Part shown: positions 64,000 through 64,000 of the stretch, piece after piece
Layout of the letters: the number at the start of each line of letters is the position of its first letter
How positions within the stretch are numbered: the first letter of the stretch is position 1
Source of the DNA: Rudaeicoccus suwonensis
GTDB lineage: Bacteria; Actinomycetota; Actinomycetes; Actinomycetales; Dermatophilaceae
Length of the DNA stretch: 64,000 bases
Direction of reading: 5' to 3'
Assembly (NCBI RefSeq): GCF_007829035.1
Contig: NZ_VIVQ01000001.1
Coordinates: 1,240,001-1,304,000 of the forward strand
Notes under the pieces: generated by a model
What the model saw: only the letters and a program-made list of their open reading frames with translations
What the model was told of the DNA's origin: nothing
Databases searched by the model: none
Translations under genes and position numbers: made by a program

Positions 64000-64000
64000 G

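Overview
The window is GC-rich, densely packed chromosomal DNA from an actinobacterium. The markers are actinobacterial conserved families (DUF3097, DUF3145, DUF2277), a mycothiol-type DinB-like enzyme, a homodimeric pyruvate dehydrogenase E1 (AceE), a Zur of actinobacterial type, and a PucR-type fatty-acid regulator next to a type II fabD-fabH-acpP-fabF operon. Many start codons sit 6-8 bases after a TANNNT -10 box, which implies leaderless transcripts. A member of the Micrococcales (Dermacoccaceae/Intrasporangiaceae-like) is my best guess from gene content; it is an inference. I see no prophage, insertion sequence, integrase, CRISPR array or rRNA, so this is mainly core genome.

Layout. 1-7.7 kb: end of a YeiH-type transporter, hemW, then on the minus strand DUF3097-nrtR-nadA-nadB-nadC, a NAD regulator followed by the de novo NAD operon with a tandem operator between them. 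7.7-15.5 kb: a plus-strand housekeeping run behind a CIRCE element, hrcA-dnaJ-rsmE-phoH-ybeY-CNNM/CBS-era-methyltransferase, mostly with 1-4 base overlaps. 15.6-17.5 kb: leuA preceded by a leaderless leucine-rich leader peptide and a hairpin. 17.5-25.1 kb: a more accessory stretch (DinB-like enzyme, class III aminotransferase coupled to a cytochrome P450, a Tat-exported class-A-lactamase-like protein, a GNAT, a 63-bp repeat, alkB, a PYROXD2-like oxidoreductase). 25.1-27.5 kb: recO-uppS against zur. 27.5-31.3 kb: an ABC exporter with a histidine kinase and a response regulator. 31.3-41.3 kb: dusB, an MFS exporter, a rhodanese, a DoxX-like protein with an 11-residue-repeat tail, DUF2277, DUF3806, dgt, nitronate monooxygenase, dnaG and its neighbour. 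41.3-47.4 kb: a frameshifted XRE regulator, tRNA-Asn, tRNA-Met, an SMR exporter divergent from a TetR regulator, and an LCP cell-wall ligase coupled to a 12-codon upstream ORF. 47.4-52.4 kb: fabF-acpP-fabH-fabD and fasR on the minus strand. 52.7-56.7 kb: a glycerophosphodiesterase, and aceE with a 39-residue DivIVA-domain ORF just behind it. 56.8-64 kb: a minus-strand purine-ring/glyoxylate operon, hyi-glxR-gcl-glycerate kinase-allB-allE, with a two-copy operator in front.

How the genes work together. The nad genes make nicotinate mononucleotide from aspartate, presumably under control of a NUDIX-fold sensor that has lost its catalytic residues. The fab genes make acyl chains under FasR, and AceE supplies acetyl-CoA. 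AllB and AllE handle allantoin-derived intermediates; Gcl, GlxR, Hyi and glycerate kinase return the resulting glyoxylate to glycolysis. The allantoate amidohydrolase expected between AllB and AllE is not in the window.

Most noteworthy: the nine 11-residue repeats on the DoxX-like protein; the miniature DivIVA protein behind aceE; the leaderless leuA leader peptide; the two-site operators of the nad and allantoin clusters; the uORF coupled to the LCP gene; a phased AT-island repeat beside alkB; and a word, GNCATAC/GTATGNC, that seems to hold many of the TA steps in this GC-rich sequence.
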